Source of the DNA: Anodontia alba
Lineage: Eukaryota > Mollusca > Bivalvia > Lucinida > Lucinidae
Direction of reading: 5' to 3'
Length of the DNA stretch: 64,000 nucleotides
NCBI GenBank assembly: GCA_964016985.1
Contig: OZ024828.1
Span: forward strand, 3,559,701-3,623,700
The notes under the pieces were generated by a model. It did no database searches. It was not told the origin of the DNA and saw nothing but the letters and a program-made list of their open reading frames with translations. Both the position numbers and the translations under genes were made by a program. This document shows positions 1-10,146 of the stretch, piece after piece (positions within the stretch are counted from its first letter, which is position 1; each line of letters begins with the position of its first letter).

Positions 1-589
1 ACACCTGAAGGCGAGATCACATGTATGCAACCCAGTTTGTACTCGCAAACACATATATTTCCTTCTCTATCTACGGCCACACCTCTTGGGTTCATAAGTT
101 CTCCACTTGTATACTTGAAAACTGGAGCTCCATCGAAATCAAAACAATACACGGCCTTGTCAACGTCACACGATTGAATTACATGTCTTCGCTTTTCGTC
201 TATCGCCATATGCCTGAATGACTTCAGTTTTCGACCTGCTTTGTCGTTATGAAATACACATTTTCACTGTAAGTGTTTTGCTTAATTGTTATTAAGTCCG
301 AAGCAATAGGATCATCCAACATTAGTGCTATTTCACCGTTTGACATTGCATGAATTGCATTTGGCCTGTACTCGCAAAATAATGCATTTGAAATACTCGT
401 GTCCCCGCCCGGGTTCACAAAATAAATCATCATTTTTATAGGTACGCTTATTGCAATAAGACCGTTTTTCATGTATGCAGCACAACAGAAATTTGAAGCA
501 TGAGAAATTCTGGATTTGGTGTCATCCACTTTAAATGCTGCAACTGGTATGCACTGTTTATCAGTCAAACAGCAATATAGGGGTCAAAC

Positions 590-710
590 ACGGTTTTTCA
601 TGCATTAACATTCGCCAGGTCCCGAGGGAGGTGTTGAAAAATGAGACCGGAGGCCGCGGTTTGCAACACCTCCTTAGGGACCTGGCGAATGTTAATGCAT
701 TGAAATACCA
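590..710. repeat. Fold-back element inside the TRIM pseudogene
   Basis: Inverted arms 601-635 and 665-699 match at about 32 of 35 positions (TGCATTAACATTCGCCAGG and its complement) around a 29-bp loop. Related GTTAATGCAT motifs recur at 690-1000, so the inserted segment may reach from about 570 to 1005, where the coding homology resumes. No target duplication was identified. Confidence 0.75.
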
Positions 711-2101
711 TGTTCGATCGCTATTATTGCATAAAAATTGAAAACATTTGCTACATTTCGCCATCTTTCTTTCATTTTTTTTGTTTCGCCTTTTCACCGA
801 TGTCTCGCGAACACAGTTTCCACGGATTATACTCGTTCTAGGGCCGGGCAGTACACATCTCGTAACGGCAGCAAATCTGTGGCCCCGGTACGATCATACT
901 GAAAGTTGCGTAGCCGTGCATTAACAGCGCGTGAATTGCCTTGTTAATACACGACTTTTCGCAGGTTAATGCATGGCTGTTAATAACGTGCGACACTGCT
1001 TTTTATGCAATAATACTCATTGAAAGAATCGGCTAGAAGTAGACAATTATCTGGCAAATAAAATAAACCAGAGTACACCGGATTTCTCCCATTTGGGTTG
1101 TTTTTTATTATAACGCGTTTACAATCCATTTTCATGATTTGGTCATGTTTTAAGGAGAATCCTTTTGGGAAATTTGGAAGAGTAATCTGGGTCTTCGTTC
1201 GATCAATGCATACTAACTTATTAGTTTCACTTGGTCCCAGGCTGACGACAGTGTTGAAAACATTTTCAATTTTCAAGGCAACTCCTTCTGTTTTTCGTAT
1301 TGGACCTAGTTCTGTTAGCTGCCCCTCAGTTGCTTTAATGATTTTCTTCAGACCCTGTACACATATAAATATACGTTCAGGTGTAACCTTGCCCAAGTAT
1401 CTGTGGAAAAATTTGATGTAAAAGACTGGAAAGTTTGCGTCTCGTCAAGGTTTTTAATTGATAGCTCTTTTGTAACCGCTCTGCATTGCTGGTTTAAATT
1501 ATCTTCCATAATATCTAACAGTCTCACAACGTTTTGATTCAGATTTTGAAATTCGGTCATTACTTCAGAAGACTGCTTTTTAACTTCAAGCTCGTTTGTT
1601 TTTATGATTCCAATAACTGCCTGAACAAAGCTGGATAATTCTTTAGCCGATTCTTATAACTGTGTTGAATTTAATTCTAAATTTTGTTTTGGAACATTAC
1701 TTAATGTGTTACATATTTGTGCATGACCTGTGGGAAGCAGCAACACAGTAACTACAAAAGGCAGTTTCGTCTTACTCTCAATAAAATTCAACAGCTGTTT
1801 GAGGGTAATTAGGACAGTTCAAAAGCCTGTCAAGTATTTTAACAGCTTCATTCTGAAACCTCCAACACAAAAAAGAACATGATCTTTATGTCGTTTAAAT
1901 AAATGAAGCATGTGGGAGCATTTTTCACAGTGACTGTCTTGTCAGTTCGTACAGTAATATTTGGACTTGATTGGTTTATCCAAATACAAGCACTGACTGC
2001 ACCAATCAGAGTTCGGCGATCTCTTTTGTCCCTCCAGTTTCCGTTAAAGCTCTTTATCCACGTCTATTCCGTGTATCCATTCAAGCGTTACGGCATTTGC
2101 C

Positions 2102-2475
2102 TTTTTATTTCTATATTAAGAGTAGCATCGGGACCCAGGGTGAAGTTGGCTAGCTGTAAAAGTGCTTTAACGCCCCCGGTGGTTTACTCTACTGACCGTT
2201 CTAAGGCGCTGGTCCCGGTGTTAGTCTCACTCTTTGTTGCTTTGTGGTTTATTCTACGAGGCGATTTGTTTTATGTCATTTTGTTCTTATGTTTTTCAGT
2301 CCTTTTAGCATTGCGATTACCTCGCTTGGGGAAGAGAGAGCTAATCTTAGTGCTTTTCGTACGTTTGTTCGATTTGTGCTTGTTTGGATTTGTCTGTTTC
2401 CTCTTCCTCTTGGTGTCTGGCAAGGGCTGCGGTTTGTGATTGTGGCACTCCCTGGACTTTTCTCTTACCTTTTTT
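2102..2475 (+). mobile_element. PLE-B 3' fragment inserted in the TRIM pseudogene
   Basis: The TRIM homology stops after GGCATTTGCC and resumes at GGAACC at 2476. The intervening 374 bp match the 3' tail of the long element at 8587-12842, opposite strand, ending in the same CTTTTCTCTTACC plus T-run. Only the 3' end is present, so this is a 5'-truncated retrocopy. No clear target-site duplication is visible. The open reading frame over it (1903-2439) is a mixture of element and antisense TRIM sequence, not a gene. Confidence 0.85.
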
Positions 2476-2830
2476 GGAACCTTATTCGGTAGTGTACACA
2501 CAGGGCATTAAAACTTGTGTCCCAACTTTTCTTCATCACCTGTCACATTTCCAATATAATTTAATATACAGCGTGCACAAAAGGAATGAATACACCCCGA
2601 CAACTTTCTAGGATAATTGTAACTTCCAACACAAACTGAACAAAGTAGAGTTTTCTCCGAATCAGCCGAAGGCATTTTTGCCCTATCGGTGCCGTTGCAG
2701 TCAAGATATTTATGAAAGTCAAAAACGAAAGAAGAAACGTAGATAAATATATTGAATATACACGACTTGATGAAAAATCTTGGTTGATGATAATGTTGGC
2801 ATAATTTTCTCCAATTCTTCATAAAATATC

Positions 2831-2886
2831 TTGTGGGTACTCATTAGAAGCGCCTCGGCGAGGCACCTCTAAAGAGAACCCACAAT
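2831..2886. repeat. Fold-back with GTGGGTACTC arms
   Basis: Imperfect hairpin: TGTGGGTACTCATTAGAAG at the left, AGAGAACCCACAAT at the right, centre CCTCGGCGAGG. It resembles the centre of the 280-bp elements at 32700, 38478, 57741 and 58473, and sits where the two TRIM flanks otherwise align. Confidence 0.65.
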
Positions 2887-2997
2887 AAAACATGTTTTAT
2901 GGAGCTATAAGAAAAAAAAAACCAAATTGTCATCAAATACTCCACTTTAATAATTCCATTGGTGCTTCTTACACAGTTCATATGAGTATTTCGTTGT

Positions 2998-3087
2998 TTT
3001 TTTTTTTTTTTGTTTTTTTTTTGTTGTTGTTTTTTTTGTGTTTTTTTTTTTTGTTGTTGTTGTTGTTTTTTTTTTGTTGTTGTTGTT
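2998..3087. repeat. T-rich low-complexity tract with TTG repeats
   Basis: Almost only T with GTT/TTG triplets. The short open frames over it are artefacts of composition. A second T/G tract lies at 3301-3337. Confidence 0.9.
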
Positions 3088-3450
3088 GAAAATTTGAGTG
3101 TTCTCGATAGAAATATCGGCCAGTACTTTCAATTAACAAACTTTCAATTAACAAATCCGTCCGAAATTAACGAGAAATCGAAAACGAAAGTAAATCAGTA
3201 AATCTAGTCCAATGTAAAATCATTGCACTTGTGACGATAACTGTAGTGTTGCATATGAAGAGAATCTATCAAACCGTGTCTCCGATTTTCATGATTTTGT
3301 GTGTGTTTTTTTTTTTTTTTGTTTTTTTTTTTTTTTATCCAAAGTCAATCCTTTTTTTACTTTTATTTTAATCGGTGTATGGGTAAATTGATCAACACTA
3401 TTTACTTTACAAGTATAAGCTAACAGAAAAAAACGCTTTACGTACAGATA
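3085..3450. repeat. Downstream flank of the TRIM duplication unit (first copy)
   Basis: The stretch around AGAAATATCGGCCAGTAC at about 3108 and TTGATCAACACTATTTAC at about 3390 recurs at about 5330 and 5468 beside the second TRIM copy. This shows that non-coding flank was duplicated with the gene. Nothing else was recognised between 3450 and 3788. Confidence 0.75.
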
Positions 3451-3788
3451 GGCCTTGAATGAAGCTGGTGAACATTTTACTACAGTTCGACTATATATTT
3501 GTGCCTATATGGCAATATCCTATTATCTAAGCCGCGGCACATATAAATTCGTAGGATTTAACTGACGACATTTTTTAAGATAAAATTCATAAAGTTATTG
3601 ACCTTCACCTTCGAGGCCCTGAAACAGCACATTCAAAACATCAGTGTCGACTGGTTGACATTTGGCTGGAAATAATCTCACTTCTGAACTTCGATTTATT
3701 CCGTCATAACCACTTTATATATATGCACTATTTACAGTTAAACTATTATGTACATTAATTACATTTTAAGAGTATATGTTATCTACAA

Positions 3789-5132
3789 CTAACAATCGTC
3801 CTCATCTGAGTCAGACAGGAGGGAATAGTATTGAATCACCATTTTGTTGTTTTTTTTTTGTTGTTTTTTTTTTTGAATGTGTATTTTATTTGGGTTCTCT
3901 TTACTGTCCGTGGACCTTGTGTCCTTTCTTGAACTGCTGGCCCTTGGCGGGACATGTTTTAAGTAGAATCCTTTTGAGTAATCTGGTAGAGTAATGTCGG
4001 TATTCGTTCGATCAATGGATACTAACTTGCCAGTTTCATTTGGTCCCAGGTTGATGATAGTGTTGAAAATATCTTCAATTTTCAAGGCAACTCCTTCTGT
4101 TTTTCGTATTGGACCTAGTTCTAGTAGCTGTCCCTCAATTCCTTCCATGATTTTCTTCAGCCCCTGTACACATATAAATATACGTTCAGGTGTAACCTTG
4201 CCCAAGAGGTTCTCAATCAAATAGGTAACTGTTGACAATTTTGATGTAAAAGACTGAAAAGTTTGCGTATCGTCAAGGTTTTTAATTGATATCTCTTTTG
4301 TAACCGCTCTGCATTGCTGGTTCAAATTATCTTCCATAACATCTAACAGTCTCACAACTTTTTGTTTCAGATTTTGAAATTCGGTCATTACTTCAGAAGA
4401 CTGCTTTTTAACTTCAAGCTCGTTTGTTTTTATGATTCCAATAACTGCTTGAACAAAGCTGGATAATTCTTTAGCCGATTCTAATAATTGTGTTGAATTT
4501 GATTTTAATTCTTGTTTTGGAATATCACTTATGTGTTTCACATTTGTGCATGACCTGTGGGTAGCAGTAACACAGTAACTACAAAATGCCGTCTCGTCAT
4601 ACTCACAATAAAATTCAACAGCTGTTTGAGGGTGATTAGGACAGTTCAAAAGCCTGTCAAGTATTTTTACAGCTTCATTCTGAAACCTCCCAGAGTTTTC
4701 ATCAACACAAATAAGAACATGATCTTTATGTCGTTTAAATGAATGAAGCATATCGGAACATTTTTCGCAATAACTGTCTTGACAATCCATACAGTAATAT
4801 TTGGACTGGATTGATTTATCCAGATACAAGCACTGACTGCACCAATCAGAATTCAGCAAGTTCTTTTGTCCCTCCAGTTTCCGTTCAAGCTCTTTATCTA
4901 TGTCCATCCCGTGTATCCATTCAAGCGTAACGGCATTTGCCTCTGGAACCTCACTCGGTAGTGTACACACAGGGCATTCAAACTCGTGTCCCAACTTTCC
5001 TTCATCTTTTAAATTTCCAATGTAATTTAATATACAACGTGCACAAAAGGAATGAATACAGCCGGGCAACTTTCTAGGATTATTGTAACTTCCAGCACAA
5101 ATGGAACAAAGTTCTGGATCAGCTGAAGCCAT
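3789..5132 (-). CDS. TRIM-like RING / double B-box / coiled-coil protein, 447 aa, NHL region missing
   Basis: Likely a cytoplasmic E3 ubiquitin ligase or related regulator, from domain order. Ligands visible: RING C9, C12, C25, H27, C30, C33, C53, C56; B-box 1 C98, C101, C114, C117, C122, C125, H130, H135; B-box 2 C164, H167, C176, D179, C184, C187, H192. A coiled coil follows, roughly residues 205-330. The ATG at 5132 is chosen because it lies eight residues before the first RING cysteine and matches the pseudogene start. No intron is visible. Homology to the neighbouring pseudogene ends at residue 393; the last 54 residues are a lysine-rich low-complexity stretch and an acidic SDSDEDDC end, read from a T-rich tract. 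The beta-propeller is therefore absent. It could be a shortened gene in a large bivalve TRIM family or a young pseudogene. Confidence 0.82.
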   Translation of the reverse strand: MASADPELCSICAGSYNNPRKLPGCIHSFCARCILNYIGNLKDEGKLGHEFECPVCTLPSEVPEANAVTLEWIHGMDIDKELERKLEGQKNLLNSDWCSQCLYLDKSIQSKYYCMDCQDSYCEKCSDMLHSFKRHKDHVLICVDENSGRFQNEAVKILDRLLNCPNHPQTAVEFYCEYDETAFCSYCVTATHRSCTNVKHISDIPKQELKSNSTQLLESAKELSSFVQAVIGIIKTNELEVKKQSSEVMTEFQNLKQKVVRLLDVMEDNLNQQCRAVTKEISIKNLDDTQTFQSFTSKLSTVTYLIENLLGKVTPERIFICVQGLKKIMEGIEGQLLELGPIRKTEGVALKIEDIFNTIINLGPNETGKLVSIDRTNTDITLPDYSKGFYLKHVPPRASSSRKDTRSTDSKENPNKIHIQKKKQQKKNNKMVIQYYSLLSDSDEDDC

Positions 5133-5314
5133 TTAGTCGTATCGGCGCCGCTGTTGTCAAAACGTTTATGAAGTTCAAAAACGAAAGAAGAAACGGAAGA
5201 TAAATATGTATGAATATCCAAGGTGCTCAAAGGTTCAGCTCAAAGGACTTGTTTGATGATAATGCTGGCATAATTTTCTCTAATTCTCCATAAAACTATC
5301 TTGTGGGTACTCAT

Positions 5315-5510
5315 TATTTGAGTGTTCTGGTTAGAAATATCGGCCAGTACTTTCAATTTAGCAAATGCCCCGAAATTAACAAGAATTCGAAAATGAAAGT
5401 ACATAAGTATTCAGTCCAGTCGAGAGTCCATACTTGTGATAATAACATGTAAACGTGTACAGGTAAATTGATCAACACTATTTACTTTACAAGTAAAGCT
5501 AACAGACAAA
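5315..5510. repeat. Flank of the TRIM duplication unit (second copy)
   Basis: Matches 3085-3450 with small gaps; the first copy carries extra T-rich and fold-back sequence. A run of over 30 T follows at 5573-5605. From 5606 to 6390 nothing was recognised on either strand. Confidence 0.72.
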
Positions 5511-5572
5511 CAAGAAGCATCTTCAAAAAAGAAGATAGGCGACGAAGAATAGCAGATAATTTTTGGCATTAT

Positions 5573-5605
<33 letters not shown>

Positions 5606-6390
5606 CAATACTATAGTAGAGGTTCTTAAAACGAAGCCCATTTTACACCCGAAACTTTGACAGTTTCCTTGTCAAAGTCACACCCCACTCTATTTAACGC
5701 TGGATACGAACTAATATATTATTTCACCGCCGTACGGGTTTTTCTTTGCGCGCGCGGCAGCTTGCTTCGATAGACAGCTACATAAGACACTCAAGTTACT
5801 GCTTCTCTATAGCTGTTAACTGGATCTGTGTAGCAATATCTAGGAGTTGGCAACTCCAAACAAAAACCTGCATATCTGGATTTGCCTGTTCCAGTTATGT
5901 AAAGTCTGCTTCGGCAGCTGGTGCGGTGTAGCGGATGAAATCATTACTATGATTCAACGGCCCAAACGGCGATGCAGCAGCATGTTGTGAAGCATGGAGA
6001 GCATGACAAGGCACAACAGAAGTCATGGTCATCCACTGCATCCGGGCTTAGCTCCAGATGTCCTGACACTGTCACCTCTGGATCCAGCTAGGTCAGGATG
6101 AGAAAGTGAGGTTGACTCTGCGCGCCTCTCCCTCATTATAATCCAATTCACAGCGCATGTCATCTTAATCAGCAACATGAAGTCACAGCAAGCACACATA
6201 TGCAAATCATACAAAAAACCCTGTGGCGATGGGCGAGCGGCGAAGCAGCAGGTGAGGAAACACTAGAAGCTTAGTTGCTGACCTGCACACAGGCGGTTTG
6301 GTTCTATATGGTCGCTTTCCTTAAGAACGAAGCAGTAGTGTGAATTCGGCAGCCGAACTGAGCGACTGAGCGACTGAGCAGACCTTTTTC

Positions 6391-6825
6391 AGTGTGGGGA
6401 ATCCACGAGACCAAATGACTAGGTGCACAGTGTGTTACAATTTTTTTAGCTCCGCATCAGGTAGGATATTTTAGAATATGTCAGTTTATATCTGATGGAA
6501 TTTGTTCAAATAAAGCGCAGAGTACGCGGAAAATCAAGCTCTTTCTGGTGGTGTAAGCGCTACTGTGCAATCTGGTCTGATTCATGAACATTGGCCTGGT
6601 AGCCCAGATTGAAAGCAGAACATTTGAAAGTTCTCGAGAATTAGACCAGATCGCAGAATAGCGCATATATCATCAAAAAGAGCTTGATTTTCCGCGTACT
6701 CTGTACTTTATTTGAACAAATTCCATTTGGTATGAACAGAGATATTCTAAAAAATCCTACTTTATGCGGAGCTAAAAATAGTAACAAATTCGTCATTTGG
6801 TCACGTGGATTCCACACACTGTTTT
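6391..6825. repeat. Large imperfect inverted repeat upstream of the LINE
   Basis: Left arm about 6391-6546 and right arm about 6676-6825 are reverse complements, sharing AGAGTACGCGGAAAATCAAG and GGAATCCACG, with about 130 bp between. The right arm is the LINE 5' leader; the left arm is an inverted copy of it. It may be a remnant of two head-to-head LINE 5' ends. Confidence 0.75.
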
Positions 6826-7593
6826 TGGGATCGCACTGCTCACCCACTAAGCATGGGGAAGGGGCTAGAAAAGGTGCCCTAAACGAATGTCAACTTCAAA
6901 ACTCTTGGCTGGTTAACCGCGATCAGCGGGGATCCCACTTAGCGGTCGAACAAATAAAAATAAGACGAAGGTGATACCTTTAACCATCGGCGCATGGAAT
7001 GTGTACACTCTTATGGACAGTGCTGGTTCTGATAGACCTCAGCAAAGAACAGTTCTAGTTGGAAGAGAACTTGACAGATACAAAGACGAGATTGCATCTC
7101 TAAGTGAGACTCGCCTTGCAGAGGAATGGCTTTTAAAAGATTTTGTTGCTTTTTTTGAACAAATTCTATTTGGTATGAATAGAGATATTCTAAATATCCT
7201 ACTGTATGCGGAGCTAAAAATAATAACAAATTCGTCATTTGGTCACGTGGATTCCACACACTGTTTTTGGGATCGCACTGCTCACCCACTAAGCATGGGG
7301 AAGGGGCTAGAAAAGGTGCCCTCAACGAATGTCAACTTCAAAACTCTCGGCTGGTTAACCGCGATCAGCGGGGATACCACTTAGCGGTCGAACAAATAAA
7401 AATAAGACGAAGGTGATACCTTTAACCATCGGCGCATGGAATGTGCACGCTCTTATGGACAGTGCTGGTTCTGATAGACCTCAGCGAAGAACAGTTCTAG
7501 TTGGAAGAGAACTTGACAGATACAAAGACGAGATTGCATCTCTGAGTGAGACTCGCCTTGCAGAGGAATGGCTTTTAAAAGACTTTGTTGCTG
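6711..7593 (+). repeat. Tandem duplication (~442 bp) of the LINE 5' leader and endonuclease start
   Basis: 6711-7150 and 7154-7593 are nearly identical, offset about 442 bp. Each holds the leader (GAACAAATTC, CACGTGGATTCC) and the first ~55 codons of the endonuclease. The first copy ends at about 7140 inside the endonuclease and runs straight into the second leader. Confidence 0.85.
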
Positions 7594-8317
7594 GTTACAC
7601 TTTCTTCTGGAGTAGACGCAAGAAAAAAGAGCGGCGTGAAGCGAGTAGGATTCGCCATCAAGTCACACCTTGTCAGCAATATCTTAGGACTTCCAAAAAG
7701 GCTTATCTGGCAAGAGGCATGTAACAATTGTAACTGCCTATGCACCCACAATGACCAGTGAAACTAAAGGCAAGTTCTATGATGATCTGAAATCTATGAT
7801 TTCTGCAACACCCCGGACAGACAAACTCATCCTTCTCGGAGACTTCAGTGCCAGAGTAGGCACAGACCACCAAACTTGGGAAGGAGTGATTGGAACTGAA
7901 GTAGTAGGGAAATGCAACAGCAATGACCTCCTTCTTTTAAGGAAGTGTGCAGAGCATGAACCACTGATCACCAACACAGTCTTCCGTCTACAAACTCGCA
8001 AAAAGACATCATGGATGCACCCCGCTCCAAACACTTGCATCTCATTGACTGTATCTTAGTGCGAAGGAAGGACAGACAGGATGTCAAAGTGTCAAAGTGA
8101 CAAAGACTATGTGTGGTGCAGACTGTTGGACAGATCACAGGCTTGCAAACTCAACCTCCGCATTTAGCATACACGACGACCACAAGGCAAGAAAGTGTCA
8201 AAGAGACTTGATGTCTCGAAGCTGAAACAAGACAGCTAGAGGCAAGCATTCGTCAATGATATCTACTGCCGTCTAGATGCAGTGGAACACTAGGGTGCGA
8301 GGGGGGAGGGGGAGGGC

Positions 8318-8384
8318 GTTAAAGCACTTTTACAGCTAGAGAACCTCACCGTGGGTCCCGATGCCACCCTTAATCACAACTAGT
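8318..8384 (-). mobile_element. PLE-B internal fragment (minus) in the LINE
   Basis: The segment with TTAAAGCACTTTTACAGCTA and GTGGGTCCCGATGC matches about 8890-8950 of the long copy in the same orientation, but lacks the element's 3' end. Together with the plus-strand piece at 8424-8489 it could be a twin-primed, 5'-inverted insertion, or two separate events. Confidence 0.7.
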
Positions 8385-8423
8385 AAAACAGAAAGCAAAA
8401 TGGGCAGCTGTTGAGAGTGGTTT

Positions 8424-8489
8424 GGTGTCTGGGAAGGGCTGCAGTTTGTGATTTTGGCACTCCCTGGACTTTTCTCTTACCTTTTTTTT
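8424..8489 (+). mobile_element. PLE-B 3'-terminal fragment (plus) in the LINE
   Basis: GGTGTCTGGGAAGGGCTGC to CTTTTCTCTTACC plus eight T is the terminal piece of PLE-B. It splits the LINE reading exactly between TGGTTT and GATGAG, so W-F before it joins D-E-N after it. Confidence 0.78.
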
Positions 8490-8586
8490 GATGAGAATTA
8501 CAAAGAAATCCAGACACACCTTGAAGAGAAACACCAGAAACACAAGGCATACCTCAGTGATACCAGCTCAGTATCTAGTAAAAAAA

Positions 8587-9162
8587 GGTAAGAGAAAAGT
8601 CCAGGGAGTGCCACAATCACAAACCGTAGCCCTTCCCAGACTCCAAGAGGAAGAGGAAACCGACAAATCTAAACAAGCACAAACCGAACAAACGTACGAA
8701 AAGCACTAAGATTAGCTCTCTCTTCCCCAAGCGAGGTAATCGCAATACTAAAAGGACTGAAAAACACAATAACAAAATGACACACGGATACAACAAATCG
8801 CCTCGTAGAATAAACCACAAAGCAACAAAGAGTAAGACTAACACCGAGACCACCGCCTCAGAACGGTCGGTAGAGCAAACCACCGAGGGGTTTAAAGCAC
8901 TTTTACAGCTAGCTAACTTCACCGTGGGTCCCGATGCTACTCTTAATACAGAAATACATAAAAATTCGGTTCGCATAAAGGCTCCCAACTGAGTCAATGC
9001 ATCAAAGCGAAAACATTAAAATCAAATTAATCACTATAATAAACAAAGACGAGTACTCATGGCTAATTCTACTGTATGCCAGAGTAAATGAAAACCAATA
9101 GTTGAACCACGGCGGGCCAAGCCAAAGACATATCGCCAAGTCCCAACCCACTGGTTAAAGTT
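8587..9162 (-). mobile_element. PLE-B 3' tail
   Basis: About 575 bp after the reverse-transcriptase stop, ending in TTTTCTCTTACC plus T. The open frame 8617-8997 is also open in several other copies, but its hydrophobic translation is of low complexity and the frame is not clearly conserved as a protein. I treat it as untranslated tail. Confidence 0.7.
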
Positions 9163-10146
9163 TTACGAAGAGGCCGTCATTGAGTCTGAGGCCCGAACCG
9201 CCGTCGTGCAATTAAAGAGTGAAGCAAAGCCAACAACAATGATTGGGTTGACAACTAGGCATGCAGTCTGCCGCATAATATCCTGGCTATAGCCAATTCT
9301 TTTATAACGGTTAATAAGTTTTCTGAATTGCTCCGAAAAGTTAGATTTACCTACAATTTTTCTAAATCTATAAACTAAGTCACCGTAAAATTCGGGTTCC
9401 GATATACCTTGTTGCAGAAGTGTTTTCAGACTGACGCTATATTTTTCTAACAAGGCACTGTGTCTGCGATAAAATTTCGAAAACGCCTTACGAATTTTAA
9501 AATAATGATAGCCCTGCCTAAGAAGTTTGGCAGTAAGGGCTTTATTACGTTAGTTAAAGTTATTAAGATTTGAAGAAGCTCTGGCGAATCTTATAAGCTG
9601 AGATATGTATACCCCATATGAGGTACGCCGGGGGACATTGCCATCCAGAAAAGGGAAATTGACTATATCAAAATCATAATCGTCCCGTTTATCATGAATT
9701 TTGGTGGAAACTGTACCATTAGATATACATAGATTCAAATCCAAAAAAGGTGCCTCGATATCGGAAGAATTTGCTCTATTTAATTGGAGTTCTGTAGGGT
9801 ATATCCGGTCTACCATTTGATCAAAGTAAATATTGTCAATATTTAATAATTAAATCATCAAGGTATCTTGAAGTTGAATTGAAAGCCTCAATAATGTCAG
9901 CCTGACTTTCACGTGAGAGAGACTTCATAAAATCTCTCTCATAACAAAAAAGAAACAAATCTGCAACAAGAGGAGCACAATTAGTTCCCATCGGAATACC
10001 AATAGATTGTCTATAAAGTTTAGTTCCAAATCTAATAAAAATATTATCCAAAAGATAAACAAGGGCATCACAGACTTTTTGACACGACCATAAATTGTGA
10101 TTATTATATACATCAGAAGTGAAAAAAGCACTTTCTTCGTTGCAAG
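9163..10146 (-). pseudogene. PLE-B reverse-transcriptase core and C-terminus, frameshifted
   Basis: Three overlapping frames give one protein: GIPMGTNCAPLVADLFLF and SRYLDDL (the catalytic box, YLDD) at 9836-10140; NRANSSDIEAPFLDLNL and KRDDYDFDIVNFPFLDGN at 9550-9816; and SEPEFYGDLVYRFRKIVGK to the stop at 9163-9453. At least two frame changes separate them. Confidence 0.8.

Larger units (their letters stand above)
1..2675 (-). pseudogene. TRIM-like (RING/B-box/coiled-coil/NHL) pseudogene, runs off left edge
   Basis: Read on the minus strand, this is a broken second copy of the TRIM-like gene at 3789-5132. The RING part starts at an ATG at 2675 and keeps its Cys/His ligands. The coiled-coil part is readable near 1348-1560 and 980-1396, a C-terminal region at 224-568, and an NHL-type beta-propeller stretch at 1-238 containing NPRGVAVDREGNI, which continues beyond the window. 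Damage seen directly: a 374-bp retroelement piece at 2102-2475, a 13-bp deletion near 1862, a deletion near 1400, a fold-back insertion around 570-1005 and a frame change near 224. TRIM-NHL proteins are normally E3 ubiquitin ligases or RNA regulators; this copy cannot make a full protein. It preserves the NHL end that its neighbour lacks. Confidence is high for family and for pseudogene status. Confidence 0.88.
6971..8587 (+). pseudogene. LINE apurinic-type endonuclease fragment (craniofacial development protein 2-like)
   Basis: Readable pieces: 7413-7600 with GAWNVHALMDSAGSDRPQ and ELDRYKDEIASLSETRLAEE; 7751-8040 with LLGDFSARVGTDHQTWEG; and further pieces to about 8293. At 8490-8587 the same element continues as DENYKEIQTHLEEKH. 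The APE-type endonuclease nicks target DNA so the LINE can prime reverse transcription. The LGDF(N)ARVG motif has S for the usual N. The frame is broken near 7650 and 8090 and by retroelement pieces at 8318-8384 and 8424-8489. The sequence type is the one often labelled craniofacial development protein 2-like; RTE-type clade placement is inference. Confidence 0.85.

Noticed and set aside
1903..2439. 178-aa plus-strand open frame rich in Leu/Val/Phe
   Set aside because: It crosses the junction of antisense TRIM sequence and a PLE-B tail, so it cannot be a natural protein.
2947..3132. Lys/Thr-rich frame
   Set aside because: A translation of the T/G low-complexity tract.
8617..8997. 126-aa frame, also open at 37516-37902
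   Set aside because: Its repeated openness reflects shared descent of the PLE-B tail; no domain is visible and the 2.1-2.5 kb copy is rearranged. Listed as tail, though a small accessory protein cannot be fully excluded.
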